Positions 8,785-17,802 of a stretch of 64,000 nucleotides of DNA are shown in pieces; position 1 is the first letter of the stretch; every line of letters starts with the position of its first letter. Source of the stretch: Litorimonas sp964352855 (GTDB lineage: Bacteria; Pseudomonadota; Alphaproteobacteria; Caulobacterales; Maricaulaceae); assembly GCA_964352855.1 (NCBI GenBank), contig CAYGTR010000007.1, forward strand, positions 26,679-90,678, written 5' to 3'. The translations under genes and the position numbers were made by a program. The notes under the pieces were generated by a model that had not been told where the DNA came from, did no database searches, and saw only the letters and a program-made list of their open reading frames with translations.

Positions 8785-9465
8785 ATGTCGATGAGTGCAG
8801 ATTACGTATCTCTGGAACATTATGAGCGCTTGTCTGAAGCTATTATGCGTGAACGTGCAGAGGCAGTCTTGGAAACACTCAAGACACGCCGCACGATTCG
8901 TGATTTTTCAGATGCTCCTGTCCCACGCGATATTATTGAAACCTGTATCAAAGCCGCAGGCACAGCGCCAAGCGGTGCCAATCATCAACCTTGGCACTTT
9001 GCTGCAATTTCTAATCCTGAAATAAAAAAGAAAATTCGGATTGCCGCCGAGACGGAAGAAGCCGAATTTTATGGCGGCCGTGCATCTGATGAATGGTTGG
9101 ATGCGCTTGCGCCTCTTGGTACGGATGCCAGTAAACCTTTTTTACAAACAGCCCCTTGGTTGATCGCGGTCTTTGCACAAAGACGAGGTGGCGAAGTTTC
9201 TGGTCAAGATAAAAAGAATTACTACGTCACAGAGTCAGTCGGCCTCGCGACAGGCATGCTGATTACGGCTCTTCATTCCGCAGGTTTAGGCACGCTCACG
9301 CACACGCCGGCGCCTATGGGGTTTTTACGCGACATATGCGGGCGTCCGGAGACCGAAAAGCCCTTTGTCTTGATGGTCGTAGGTTATGCCGCGGAAGGTG
9401 CGCAAGTTCCAAAACATGCTTTGATTAAGAAGCCCCTCGAAGACATTTCAACTTTTCTGAGTTGA
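8785..9465 (+). CDS. Iodotyrosine deiodinase-like nitroreductase
   Basis: A 226-residue FMN flavoprotein of the nitroreductase fold. The FMN-binding RRTIRDF (35-41) and AGTAPSGANHQPW (58-70) segments are typical of the iodotyrosine deiodinase (IYD) branch. IYD reductively removes halogen from halotyrosines. Its substrate zwitterion is held by Glu, Tyr and Lys, which in mouse are E157, Y161 and K182. Here E92, Y96 and K117 have exactly the same spacing (4 and 21). The later ALHSAGLGTLTHTP and KPFVLMVVGYA segments also fit IYD better than NfsB or BluB. There is no membrane anchor, as in other bacterial IYDs. It begins 7 bases after the tdh stop, so it probably shares the kbl-tdh transcript. Substrate in vivo is unknown. 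Confidence 0.8.
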   Translation: MSMSADYVSLEHYERLSEAIMRERAEAVLETLKTRRTIRDFSDAPVPRDIIETCIKAAGTAPSGANHQPWHFAAISNPEIKKKIRIAAETEEAEFYGGRASDEWLDALAPLGTDASKPFLQTAPWLIAVFAQRRGGEVSGQDKKNYYVTESVGLATGMLITALHSAGLGTLTHTPAPMGFLRDICGRPETEKPFVLMVVGYAAEGAQVPKHALIKKPLEDISTFLS

Positions 9466-9524
9466 GACTGATAAAAACGCTTATTCTAACTTGCAGCAAA
9501 AATAGAACTCGCCCATAGCGCGGC

Positions 9525-10775
9525 ATGTCTGAAAGCATTCAACAATCCAGAAGTACGACAGGGGTTTCTTTAAATATCCCGATGTATGAGTTTGTCGCGA
9601 TGATGGCTTCGCTTCTCGCACTGAATGCATTGGCGATTGATACGATGCTGCCGGCCTTGGGGCAAGTGGCAGACTTTTATCAACTTACAGACTCCAACGA
9701 TCAGCAACTTGTTATATTTGCCTATATTTTTGGTTTTGGGTTTCCGCAGCTGGTATTTGGTCCCTTATCAGATCGTTATGGCCGTAAAGGTCTGCTGCAA
9801 ATCTGCCTTGCCGGTTTTACCATTGCCGGTTTGCTTTGCTTATTTGCATCGAGCTTTTGGATGCTTTTGGCGTTCAGGTTTGTACAAGGAGTTTTTGCAG
9901 CAGGTATTCGGGTAATCGCGGGTGCGATCATTCGTGATTTGACGTCCGGTAGAACGATGGCACGAATTCTGTCACTTGTTTTTACTGTTTTCATGATTGT
10001 GCCGATTGTTGCACCAAGTATTGGAACTTTGGTGATGGTTTTTGGAGACTGGAAGTGGACGTTCGGAATCTTGGCTGTTGCAGGCGCTCTTGTCTTTTTA
10101 TGGACCTTGTTTCGATTGCCTTACACATTGCCGAGCGATATGCGTCAACCTCTGAACGTCAAGCATATTAGCCGCTCATATTTATCTGTTATTAAAACAC
10201 GTATCGCTCTTGGATATATGCTCGCAAGTGGCTTTGTTTTTGGGGCGCTTTTTGCCTTCATTGGTGCTTCTGAGCAAATTTTTGACGATGTGTTTGGAAA
10301 GGGCGAGCGCTTCTGGATATGGTTTGCCGTCATTGCATCGGGTATTGCGGTTGCAAATATTACGAATGCACGACTTGTCGAAAAGCTAGGTATGCGGCGC
10401 ATAAGTCATTGCGCTTTGCTAGCCTTTATCATTCTTGCAATGACGAACCTTGTTATAATGAAGTTTACCAATCAGAGCTTCTGGCTGTTCCTCCCTCTTT
10501 TTACCCTCATGTTTGGATGTTTCGGTATGATGGGGGCTAACTTCTCGTCTATTGCATTGGAACCATTGGGAAAAATTGCAGGCACGGCGAGTGCAGCTTA
10601 TGGTTTTGCGACAACCACATTATCAGCTTGGATAGGTTGGTTTATTGCGCGTCAATTTGACGGCACGGTTTTCCCAATTCTAAGGGGCTTCGCTGTTTTA
10701 GGTATTCTGGCCTTGGTCATTGTCTTATGGACAGAAAAAGGGAAGCTCTTTGAGATTGGACAGAGTTCCCAATAA
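9525..10775 (+). CDS. Bcr/CflA family MFS multidrug exporter
   Basis: A 416-residue inner-membrane transporter with about 12 hydrophobic segments. The motif-A loop between helices 2 and 3 reads GPLSDRYGRKGLLQ, and the first helix carries ALAIDTMLPALG, the signature of the Bcr/CflA drug:H+ antiporter group. The motif-C-like region is in the fifth helix (IVPIVAPSIGTLV). The gene follows the IYD-like gene by 59 bases on the same strand, so co-transcription is possible but not shown. Substrates of this family include bicyclomycin, sulphonamides, florfenicol and, for some members, amino acids such as cysteine. The substrate here cannot be read from sequence. Confidence 0.88.
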   Translation: MSESIQQSRSTTGVSLNIPMYEFVAMMASLLALNALAIDTMLPALGQVADFYQLTDSNDQQLVIFAYIFGFGFPQLVFGPLSDRYGRKGLLQICLAGFTIAGLLCLFASSFWMLLAFRFVQGVFAAGIRVIAGAIIRDLTSGRTMARILSLVFTVFMIVPIVAPSIGTLVMVFGDWKWTFGILAVAGALVFLWTLFRLPYTLPSDMRQPLNVKHISRSYLSVIKTRIALGYMLASGFVFGALFAFIGASEQIFDDVFGKGERFWIWFAVIASGIAVANITNARLVEKLGMRRISHCALLAFIILAMTNLVIMKFTNQSFWLFLPLFTLMFGCFGMMGANFSSIALEPLGKIAGTASAAYGFATTTLSAWIGWFIARQFDGTVFPILRGFAVLGILALVIVLWTEKGKLFEIGQSSQ

Positions 10776-10800
10776 AAAACCTCCCGCGAGACACGAGAGG
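10773..10800 (-). terminator. Rho-independent terminator of the acyl-CoA ligase gene
   Basis: A stem CCTCCCG (10780-10786) pairs with CGAGAGG (10794-10800) with one mismatch. Read on the minus strand it is followed by a run of Ts. The A-run overlaps the stop codon of the convergent MFS gene. There is no T-run on the plus side, so it serves the minus-strand gene. Confidence 0.7.
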
Positions 10801-10825
10801 CTTTAAGTTCTAAAATGCGATAAAT

Positions 10826-12451
10826 TTATTTTGTATACTGATCCTTATAAACGATTTTCAGTTCACGTTTGAGAATTTTGCCTGTTGCCCCCAATGGCAA
10901 TTCCTCTTGGAAGACAATTTCATCCGGTAGCCACCATTTGGCACATTTATTCGTAATACAGGCTTTAATCTCTTCTATGTCAGGCGATTTTCCGGGAACG
11001 GGTTGCACGATAAGGAAAGGTCGTTCTTGCCATTTTTCATGCGCAATCCCGATACAGGCCGCCATAGCGACATCAGGATGGTCGGAGGCTGCATTTTCAA
11101 CCTCGATAGAACTAACCCATTCGCCGCCTGATTTAATAACGTCTTTGGAGCGATCGGTTATTTCGAGATAACCTGTTGGGTGAAGCACGCCTACATCGCC
11201 CGTCCGAAACCATCCGTCATCCGTAAAGCTGTCTTTACCTGCGCCTTTGAAATAACCTGATGATATCCAAGGGCCTCGGACATGGAGATGGCCTTCAGCC
11301 TCGCCGTCTTGCGACAGAATATTGTCGTCATCGTCAACAATCCGCATATCAACACCGAAAATACGGCGCCCCGCTAGAAGTTTGTGTTTTACGGTTTGAT
11401 CGTAAGGATCGTTTTCAGTTCCAGGTAGTGGTGAGTATGTGACGCCCAATGGGGAGGTTTCTGTCATACCCCAACCTTGTTGCATAGGAATGCCCAAGTC
11501 TTGCTCGTAAGCACGTAAGAGGGACTCAGGTAGAGCGGAGCCGCCAACAAGGGCTTTCTTCACTGTTGGTAGGTCGATATTATTGGCTTTCGCATGATTA
11601 TAAATGCCAAGCCAAACTGTTGGTACGCCCGCCATCAATGTTACTTTTTCTTGGTTGATCATTTTGCACATATTCGCGCCATCGAGCCCTGGGCCAGGCA
11701 TGACAAGTTTTGCACCCACCATCGCGGCGGAGTAAACGAGTCCCCAAGCACTCACATGGAACATAGGCACAACGGCCAGAATAGAATCTTGAGCGCCGCC
11801 TCCGATGACATCATGCATGCTGCCGGCCATGGCATGTAAGATCGTTGAACGATGAGAATAGAGAACCCCTTTGGGATCACCTGTCGTTCCTGACGTATAG
11901 CATAGTGTGGAAGCTGTGTTTTCGTCAAACCGTTCCCATTCAATCGTCTCAGACGCGTCCGCTATAAAGCTCTCATAATCCTGAACGTCAGTTTTATAGT
12001 CGGGCATACCGGCTTTATCCGCCAGACATATCCACTTTTTAACCGTCGGACACATGGCCGAGACTCCATCAATGATGGGGCCAAAGGTCGTATCAAACAT
12101 CAGCATTGTATCTTCGGCGTGGTTCACCATCCAAGCAATTTGCTGAGGTTTAAGCCGCGGATTGATGGTGTGAACAATCGCGCCGATTGAGGAGACAGCG
12201 TAATAAATCTCAATATGACGATAATTGTTCCATGCAATCGTTGCAACGCGGTCACCTTTTTTGACACCTGCATCGAGAAGCGCGTTTGCGAGTTTCCTAA
12301 CACGGATGGCGCAATCACCCCATGTATAGCGGTGTTCAGTCATGTCTGTATTGAGCGTATAAATCTCACGTGTTCTATGGACGGTTGCTGCATGTTCGAT
12401 CAAATCACTGATCATCAACTCATGCTTCATCATTAAGCCTTGCATTGGCAT
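10826..12451 (-). CDS. Fatty-acyl-CoA synthetase, AlkK/DmdB-like
   Basis: A 541-residue AMP-forming acyl-CoA ligase of the ANL superfamily. The ATP-binding motif YTSGTTGDPKG is intact, as are QGWGMTETSP, GWFRTGDVG and the C-terminal GKILKRELK with the catalytic lysine. The N-terminus (MQGLMM...LISDLIEHA) and the AWNNYRHIEIYYA segment are characteristic of the group that contains medium-chain AlkK and methylmercaptopropionate-CoA ligase DmdB. The acid used cannot be decided by eye. There is no membrane segment, so it should be cytosolic. Several ATGs lie within the first eight codons; the first, with GGGGAA just before it, is used. It is divergent from the threonine dehydratase and has its own terminator. 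Confidence 0.9.
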   Translation of the reverse strand: MPMQGLMMKHELMISDLIEHAATVHRTREIYTLNTDMTEHRYTWGDCAIRVRKLANALLDAGVKKGDRVATIAWNNYRHIEIYYAVSSIGAIVHTINPRLKPQQIAWMVNHAEDTMLMFDTTFGPIIDGVSAMCPTVKKWICLADKAGMPDYKTDVQDYESFIADASETIEWERFDENTASTLCYTSGTTGDPKGVLYSHRSTILHAMAGSMHDVIGGGAQDSILAVVPMFHVSAWGLVYSAAMVGAKLVMPGPGLDGANMCKMINQEKVTLMAGVPTVWLGIYNHAKANNIDLPTVKKALVGGSALPESLLRAYEQDLGIPMQQGWGMTETSPLGVTYSPLPGTENDPYDQTVKHKLLAGRRIFGVDMRIVDDDDNILSQDGEAEGHLHVRGPWISSGYFKGAGKDSFTDDGWFRTGDVGVLHPTGYLEITDRSKDVIKSGGEWVSSIEVENAASDHPDVAMAACIGIAHEKWQERPFLIVQPVPGKSPDIEEIKACITNKCAKWWLPDEIVFQEELPLGATGKILKRELKIVYKDQYTK

Positions 12452-12543
12452 TTCCCCATATTATTGGCTAAAATTATTAAGTCTTTTCTTTCCACGTAGG
12501 CCCGTTAGGGTCAATGGGTTAGCGTATAACAAGGTGGTGAAAA

Positions 12544-13512
12544 ATGACACAAAGGCTTCCTCATTTTACCGATGTAAAAGCGGCTGCGGATCGGCTGAGA
12601 GGACACAGTCTCATAACACCCCTTTTGCGGTCTGACGTTTTGGATGATTTGGCGGGATGCCACCTTTTTCTAAAGGCAGAGGCCAAGCAAAAAGGGGGCG
12701 CATTCAAATATCGGGGTGCCAGAAACCGAATATCGCAACTTTCACTAGATGAGGCAAAAAAAGGTGTTGTCGCTTTTTCGTCCGGAAACCATGCGATTGG
12801 TGTCGCCATATCGGCCAAAGAGCTGGGCGTACCGACTATTATTATCATGCCCGAAGATGCACCGCAGATTAAAGTTGATAAGGTTTTAGAATGTGGTGCG
12901 GAAATTCGTTTTTACAATCGGCTGACAGAAAGTCGGGAAGACATTGCGACTGAGATATCGCAAAGTTTAGGTCGTGTTATTGTGCCGTCTTTTGACGATC
13001 CGCATATTATTGCGGGGCAGGGCACAATTGGCATTGAGATAGCGGAACAATGTCCTGACGTAGACGCCGTTGTCGTTTGTATGGGCGGCGGCGGTATGTG
13101 CGCGGGCATTAGTCTGGCTCTCAATCAGCTTTGTCCAAATACCCAAATTTATGGAGCCGAGCCGGAGGGCTATAACGATCATGAGCAGTCATTTAAAGCC
13201 GGGAGCCGTATAGGTCTCTCAACGACACCGCCATCATTGTGTGATGCTTTGATGACGCCAATGCCCGGCGAATTGACATGGGCTATAAATTCCAAGTCTC
13301 TCTCAGGTGTTTTTACGGTCAGTGATGAAGACTGTTTGAAAGCAATGGCATTAGCGAAGAGAGAACTGAATATCATTTTAGAGCCTGGAGGCGCCGTGGC
13401 TTTGGCGTCTATCCTCAAACATGCGTCTTTCGATAAAGGTCAAAAAATTGTGGCGATTGGGTCAGGTGGGAATGTAGATTCTAATATTTTTGAACGGGCA
13501 ATGTCGCTATAA
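12544..13512 (+). CDS. Threonine/serine dehydratase or serine racemase family protein
   Basis: A 322-residue fold-type II PLP enzyme. The PLP-binding lysine lies in GAFKYRGA, followed by FSSGNHAIGVA and the glycine-rich phosphate loop MGGGGMCAG. The length and lack of a C-terminal ACT domain match catabolic threonine dehydratase (TdcB-like) and serine racemase, not biosynthetic IlvA. It would deaminate threonine or serine to 2-oxobutyrate or pyruvate, or racemise serine; these cannot be separated by eye. It gives the cell a second possible threonine route besides Tdh/Kbl, 3.8 kb away. The stop abuts that of the convergent transglycosylase gene with no space between. Confidence 0.87.
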   Translation: MTQRLPHFTDVKAAADRLRGHSLITPLLRSDVLDDLAGCHLFLKAEAKQKGGAFKYRGARNRISQLSLDEAKKGVVAFSSGNHAIGVAISAKELGVPTIIIMPEDAPQIKVDKVLECGAEIRFYNRLTESREDIATEISQSLGRVIVPSFDDPHIIAGQGTIGIEIAEQCPDVDAVVVCMGGGGMCAGISLALNQLCPNTQIYGAEPEGYNDHEQSFKAGSRIGLSTTPPSLCDALMTPMPGELTWAINSKSLSGVFTVSDEDCLKAMALAKRELNIILEPGGAVALASILKHASFDKGQKIVAIGSGGNVDSNIFERAMSL

Positions 13513-15618
13513 CTATTTTTGACCTTCTCTGAGGTCTCGTTCAAGGTGGAGCGAGTGAATGTTCCCGTTGCGGCGCGCACGATAGACCTGCATGTTTTCC
13601 ATCACGCGTTGGACGTAATTACGTGTTTCGGAGAATGGTGTCGACTCAATCCAATCTATTGGGTCGACTTCTCCGGTGCGTGGGTCACCATAAGTCTCTA
13701 TCCATCTTTTTGCACGATGTGGCCCTGCATTATAAGACACGGCAGCTAGGATATAAGAACCATCCCATTGTTCCAAAAGGTCATTCAAATGATGGGCTCC
13801 CAAATTTGCCGCATAATCAGCATCACTCAAAAGCCTGGATTGGCTATAAGGAATACGATGTTTTCGAGCTGTATATTTTGCTGTCGAATTGATCATTTGC
13901 ATCAGACCATAGGCACGAGCGTAGCTGATTGCATTTGTTTCAAACTCTGTTTCTTGGCGCGCGATGGAATAGACAAATTCTTTTTCAAATTGGTCTGACA
14001 TATTTTCAATGACTTGAATGATTGGGTAGCCGGACTCTGTCAGCATGGTTTGGAAGCGCCCGGCCTGTTTGGCTGCACGCAGAGAGGGTCGCATATATCC
14101 GTAATCTTTGGCAATTTTAGAAAGCGCAGCCAGCTCTTCCGGAGATGATAAGACATCATCAAGGTGGAATGAAAATTGTGAAAACAAACGCTCATCACCG
14201 GCCTCAGCCAAAAGCTTCATCGCCCGAACGCGGCGGTCAGTTTTTAAGTTTGCGAGAGCGGTTTCGCTTGATGCCTCCGGAGGCAAAATGAGAATGGGAT
14301 CTCCGTTGGCAAGTTCAGTAATCGCCAGTTGCCCATAGAAAGTATTAGGATATTGCGCTGCTTGTTGATAACTTTGTGTGGCGTCTAAGCCTGTTTGCGA
14401 CCTGCCTAACCAATAATAGCCGCGAGATAAAGACACGGGTGTTGTGACCGCAGATGCCAACTTGCTGAAATGAACCTGAGCGGATTCAGGATCATTGAGC
14501 TTTCTAAGTGCTAACCATCCTGCCAAAAATTCAGCTTCTGCAAAAGCTTGTCCGCTATCAAATCCATGATTTAAAACAATCTGATAGGCATCTTTGAAAC
14601 GTTTTTCACTTATGAGCCAATAGGCCATAAGTTTCTCTTCACGCCAGAGTGAATTTTTGCCCGTTTCATTTAAGGGTGCCCCTGGAATCTCTTGATAAAC
14701 AGTCAGCGCATAATCATTGGTGCGTTTCTTGCGACGCCATTTTGCGCGCTCATACAGCAGTCCTGTATCTTGTTGATATTTTGCGGGTACAGCACTTATT
14801 ACCGAGTCCATGCCTGATTTATTACTGCCAACATAGATGCGGGCTTGCATCAACTTGCGTTCATCTTGTGACATATGCGGCAGAAGTGCTTCGGCCTTGG
14901 AGAAGTGTCTCGAGCCATTCCAAATGAGGTGATCTGCGCGTTTGGCATGATCTTCCCGGCTTAACTTAGACTTGAACTCTGCAAATGCCCGTTGTTGTCT
15001 ATCGCGTGTAAGGCGAGAGTCTCGCCAAGCGGATTGTAGCCACATATCTGCTGTTTCATTATTACCCAATTCATAATTCGCCCTCGCGAGCGCTGCGCGA
15101 CCTTCGCCGGATACAGGGACTTCCCCCCGAAACCATTCTACGGTTTTGCGAGCAGAGATAGGGTCGTCGAATAAATTTGCTTCTGCTTTGGCTCTAATTG
15201 TTACTTGTCTTGGCCAGTCAGAGAGATCATGTGCGGCTTTTGTGAGAAGTGACTGCGGCGCATTCGGGTCTCGAGTCGCTCTGATCCATATGAGCACGTC
15301 CTTCGTAAGGGTGTCACTTACGTCAGACTTGATTTGGTCGAATTCTTGCCATGAGCCACGTTTAGCAGCCGCAATGCCTTTACGCAGATTTCTGGCATCT
15401 TGGTCAGATATGAATTCTGAAAGGGCCGGAGCCGCAGGTTTGATTCTGGGTGAGGGAATGCTGAGAGCGTAAGCCGTAAATGGCACAGAAACAGTTAGTG
15501 CCGAGAGGATAACAGCGGCGTTAATATGAATGTTACGAAATAGTTTTGAGAAACCTGCGAAAGCGGGGCTTGCTTGATGCCGTAAAAGGCAGCTATGACG
15601 CGTCGGAAATATCCGCAT
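13513..15618 (-). CDS. Soluble lytic murein transglycosylase (Slt family)
   Basis: A periplasmic enzyme that cleaves peptidoglycan to 1,6-anhydro products. A signal-like segment (ILSALTVSVPFTAYA) lies near residues 36-52. A long helical superhelix of about 450 residues follows, as in Slt70. The C-terminal domain carries the GH23 motifs IARQETEF, AYGLMQM and the AVSYNAGP segment. The catalytic Glu is present, but the usual Ser after it (QES) is Thr here. The chosen ATG at 15618 has GTGGAAT just upstream. A TTG at 15672 would add 18 residues. It is divergent from dapA and abuts the dehydratase stop. Confidence 0.9.
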   Translation of the reverse strand: MRIFPTRHSCLLRHQASPAFAGFSKLFRNIHINAAVILSALTVSVPFTAYALSIPSPRIKPAAPALSEFISDQDARNLRKGIAAAKRGSWQEFDQIKSDVSDTLTKDVLIWIRATRDPNAPQSLLTKAAHDLSDWPRQVTIRAKAEANLFDDPISARKTVEWFRGEVPVSGEGRAALARANYELGNNETADMWLQSAWRDSRLTRDRQQRAFAEFKSKLSREDHAKRADHLIWNGSRHFSKAEALLPHMSQDERKLMQARIYVGSNKSGMDSVISAVPAKYQQDTGLLYERAKWRRKKRTNDYALTVYQEIPGAPLNETGKNSLWREEKLMAYWLISEKRFKDAYQIVLNHGFDSGQAFAEAEFLAGWLALRKLNDPESAQVHFSKLASAVTTPVSLSRGYYWLGRSQTGLDATQSYQQAAQYPNTFYGQLAITELANGDPILILPPEASSETALANLKTDRRVRAMKLLAEAGDERLFSQFSFHLDDVLSSPEELAALSKIAKDYGYMRPSLRAAKQAGRFQTMLTESGYPIIQVIENMSDQFEKEFVYSIARQETEFETNAISYARAYGLMQMINSTAKYTARKHRIPYSQSRLLSDADYAANLGAHHLNDLLEQWDGSYILAAVSYNAGPHRAKRWIETYGDPRTGEVDPIDWIESTPFSETRNYVQRVMENMQVYRARRNGNIHSLHLERDLREGQK

Positions 15619-15673
15619 TTTATTCCACATGTTTCGGTATGAACTGATTCGATTGGCTACATGAAAGAGCAAG

Positions 15674-16549
15674 ATGGTTAAAGGGTCTATAACAGCCTTA
15701 GTTACGCCGTTTAAAAACGGTCAGATTGATGCAAAATCTTTTCAAGATTTTGTGAATTGGCAAATTAAAAATGGAACGCATGGTTTGGTGCCTTGTGGCA
15801 CAACAGGCGAGTCTGCGACTTTGAGCGATGCAGAACATCGCCGTGTCGTGGCGCTCTGTGTTGAAGCCGCTGATGGTCGTGTCCCGGTGATAGCAGGTGC
15901 CGGATCGAATGAGACTAGTGTCTCCGTCGAATATGCCAGACATGCAAAAGAAGAGGGCGCTGATGCCGCGCTTGTTGTTACGCCATATTATAATAAGCCC
16001 AACCAAGAGGGAATTTATCAACATTTCAAAGCCATATCCGAAGCGGTGGATATACCTATCGTTGTTTATAATATTCCGGGACGGAGCGTTGTTGATATTA
16101 CGAATGAAACGATGGGCCGTTTATCAAAGCTACCGACTGTTATTGGATGCAAAGATGCCACAGGCGATATTACGCGTGTTCAAGGATTGATTGACCGTTG
16201 TGGAGAAGATTTTATCCAGCTTTCGGGTGACGATCCAAGCTCTTTGGGGCATTCTGCGCATGGCGGTTCAGGGGCGATTTCTGTGGGGTCAAATATTGCA
16301 CCTCGTCAATATGCAGATTTTCATGAGGCTTTGCTTGCGGGTGATTATGAGAAAGCAAAGTTGATGAATGCGAAACTTGACCGCTTGCATAAGGATTTGT
16401 TCCTCTGCCCAAGCCCTGCACCTGCAAAATATGCCTTGTCGTTGATGGGAATGATGGAACCTACAGTGCGGTTGCCGATTGTGCTCTGCGTCGACTCGAC
16501 GAAACGCGCGGTTGAAGCTGCTATGGAACGCGCAGGTGTGAAGTACTAA
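15674..16549 (+). CDS. dapA: 4-hydroxy-tetrahydrodipicolinate synthase
   Basis: A 291-residue class I aldolase that condenses pyruvate with aspartate semialdehyde, the committed step to diaminopimelate and lysine. The GTTGES motif that binds the pyruvate carboxylate, the catalytic Tyr in VVYNIPGRS and the Schiff-base Lys in VIGCKDATGD are all present. Length is typical. A GAAAGAG ribosome site precedes the ATG. smpB follows after two bases, a common alphaproteobacterial arrangement, so the pair is an operon. The divergent transglycosylase start is about 55 bases away, so the promoters must share this short space. Confidence 0.97.
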   Translation: MVKGSITALVTPFKNGQIDAKSFQDFVNWQIKNGTHGLVPCGTTGESATLSDAEHRRVVALCVEAADGRVPVIAGAGSNETSVSVEYARHAKEEGADAALVVTPYYNKPNQEGIYQHFKAISEAVDIPIVVYNIPGRSVVDITNETMGRLSKLPTVIGCKDATGDITRVQGLIDRCGEDFIQLSGDDPSSLGHSAHGGSGAISVGSNIAPRQYADFHEALLAGDYEKAKLMNAKLDRLHKDLFLCPSPAPAKYALSLMGMMEPTVRLPIVLCVDSTKRAVEAAMERAGVKY

Positions 16550-16551
16550 AA

Positions 16552-17028
16552 ATGGCCAAAGCCAAAGAGAATACCCCTAAAACGCAGATAGCCGATAACC
16601 GTCGCGCACGTTTTAATTACGCGATTGAAGACGATATGGAGGCGGGCATTCAGCTCGTTGGGACAGAGGTGAAAGCTCTGCGTGAAGGGCGTGCGAATAT
16701 CGCTGAGGCCTATGTCAGTGTAGAGGGCAATGAGGCTTGGCTGATAAATTCAAATATCCCCATCTATGCGCCTGCAAGTCAGTTCAATCATTCACCGACG
16801 CGGCCAAGAAAGCTTTTACTAAAACGTCGTGAAATCAACATTTTACTCGGGGAAACTCAACGCAAAGGCCGTACGATTGTGCCTTTGAAAATGTATTTCA
16901 ATAAGTCCGGCAAAGCCAAGGTTTTGATTGGCATTGCGACGGGTAAGCAAAATCATGACAAACGCGAAACCCAAAAGACGCGCGATTGGCAGAGACAAAA
17001 AGCGCGTATTATGAGAGAGCAAAATTAA
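16552..17028 (+). CDS. smpB: SsrA-binding protein
   Basis: A 158-residue tmRNA-binding protein used in rescue of stalled ribosomes. The N-terminal NRRARFNYAIEDDMEAGIQL and the GTEVKALREGRANI segments are typical, and the basic C-terminal tail (DKRETQKTRDWQRQKARIMR) is the part that enters the mRNA channel. It sits two bases after dapA. Its stop codon overlaps the stop of the convergent outer-membrane protein gene by 4 bases (TTAA). No ssrA (tmRNA) gene is visible nearby. Confidence 0.97.
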   Translation: MAKAKENTPKTQIADNRRARFNYAIEDDMEAGIQLVGTEVKALREGRANIAEAYVSVEGNEAWLINSNIPIYAPASQFNHSPTRPRKLLLKRREINILLGETQRKGRTIVPLKMYFNKSGKAKVLIGIATGKQNHDKRETQKTRDWQRQKARIMREQN

Positions 17029-17672
17029 AGTTTCCAGCGGTAACCCACTGAGATTGAGAAATTATCATATTCTGAGTCTAGTAAAACACCATTGTCAGCA
17101 GGTGAGAGGCGTTCAAACTCTACGCCAGTTGAACCCAAGAAGCGTGCATCAATAAATCCAACAATACGTTCCGTTATTGGCAAAGACGCTCCAATTATGC
17201 CCTGATAGACAAAGGCCGTGTCTTTATCCTCAAAATTTACGGGGCCATATAAAAACTCATTTTCTAAAAACCCAATACCTACGCCAGCGCCGATATAAGG
17301 TGTGATTTTTGAATCTGTATCAAAATCATAAAATGCGTTAGCTAGAAGACTGTAACTTTCTGCGCCTTTTGCGGTAAAGGGGCGGTCAATACCATTGAAG
17401 GATAGTGATTTTCCGTCATTACGGCGCCAAGCGAATTCGCCTTCAAAACGAATAGAGTCGTTATAATTATAACCGACTATAGAAGACGTCGTTATGCCAG
17501 TATCAAATTCTGTTTCGACCAAGCGGTTTTCACCTTCGCTAGTTTGATCAGAGGTTTGGTTATAACCAACAGACCCGCCAAGGTACCATTGGCTATCTTG
17601 TGCATTTGCACTGGTAGATACTGCTGTTAACGTCGAAATTGACAAGGCAGATATTAAAAGTTTTGTAAACAT
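17025..17672 (-). CDS. Small outer-membrane beta-barrel protein
   Basis: A protein of about 215 residues with a clear signal peptide (MFTKLLISALSISTLTAVST...ANA). Then come alternating polar/hydrophobic strands such as WYLGGSVGYN, SSIVGYNYN, ITPYIGAGVGIGFL and a terminal FSISVGYRWKL ending in aromatic/leucine residues, as expected of an 8-strand barrel of the OmpA/opacity type. The ATG at 17672 starts the signal peptide; an in-frame start at 17768 would add 32 implausible residues. The specific function is not recognised. Its stop overlaps that of smpB. Confidence 0.83.
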   Translation of the reverse strand: MFTKLLISALSISTLTAVSTSANAQDSQWYLGGSVGYNQTSDQTSEGENRLVETEFDTGITTSSIVGYNYNDSIRFEGEFAWRRNDGKSLSFNGIDRPFTAKGAESYSLLANAFYDFDTDSKITPYIGAGVGIGFLENEFLYGPVNFEDKDTAFVYQGIIGASLPITERIVGFIDARFLGSTGVEFERLSPADNGVLLDSEYDNFSISVGYRWKL

Positions 17673-17802
17673 GAGGAATTTTCTCTCTTTCAGGTTTCGA
17701 TGAGAGACAGCTAGCTTATAATTTTTGAAGAGCAATACACCCGAAGTGGGTTGTGATGAATTGAGCAAAAAACGTGATTAATGCTCTCATCTTCGTGTAA
17801 TG

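Noticed and set aside
17029..17802. tmRNA (ssrA) near smpB
   Set aside because: The region is occupied by the outer-membrane protein gene and a 130-base gap without a tRNA-like end or tag frame.
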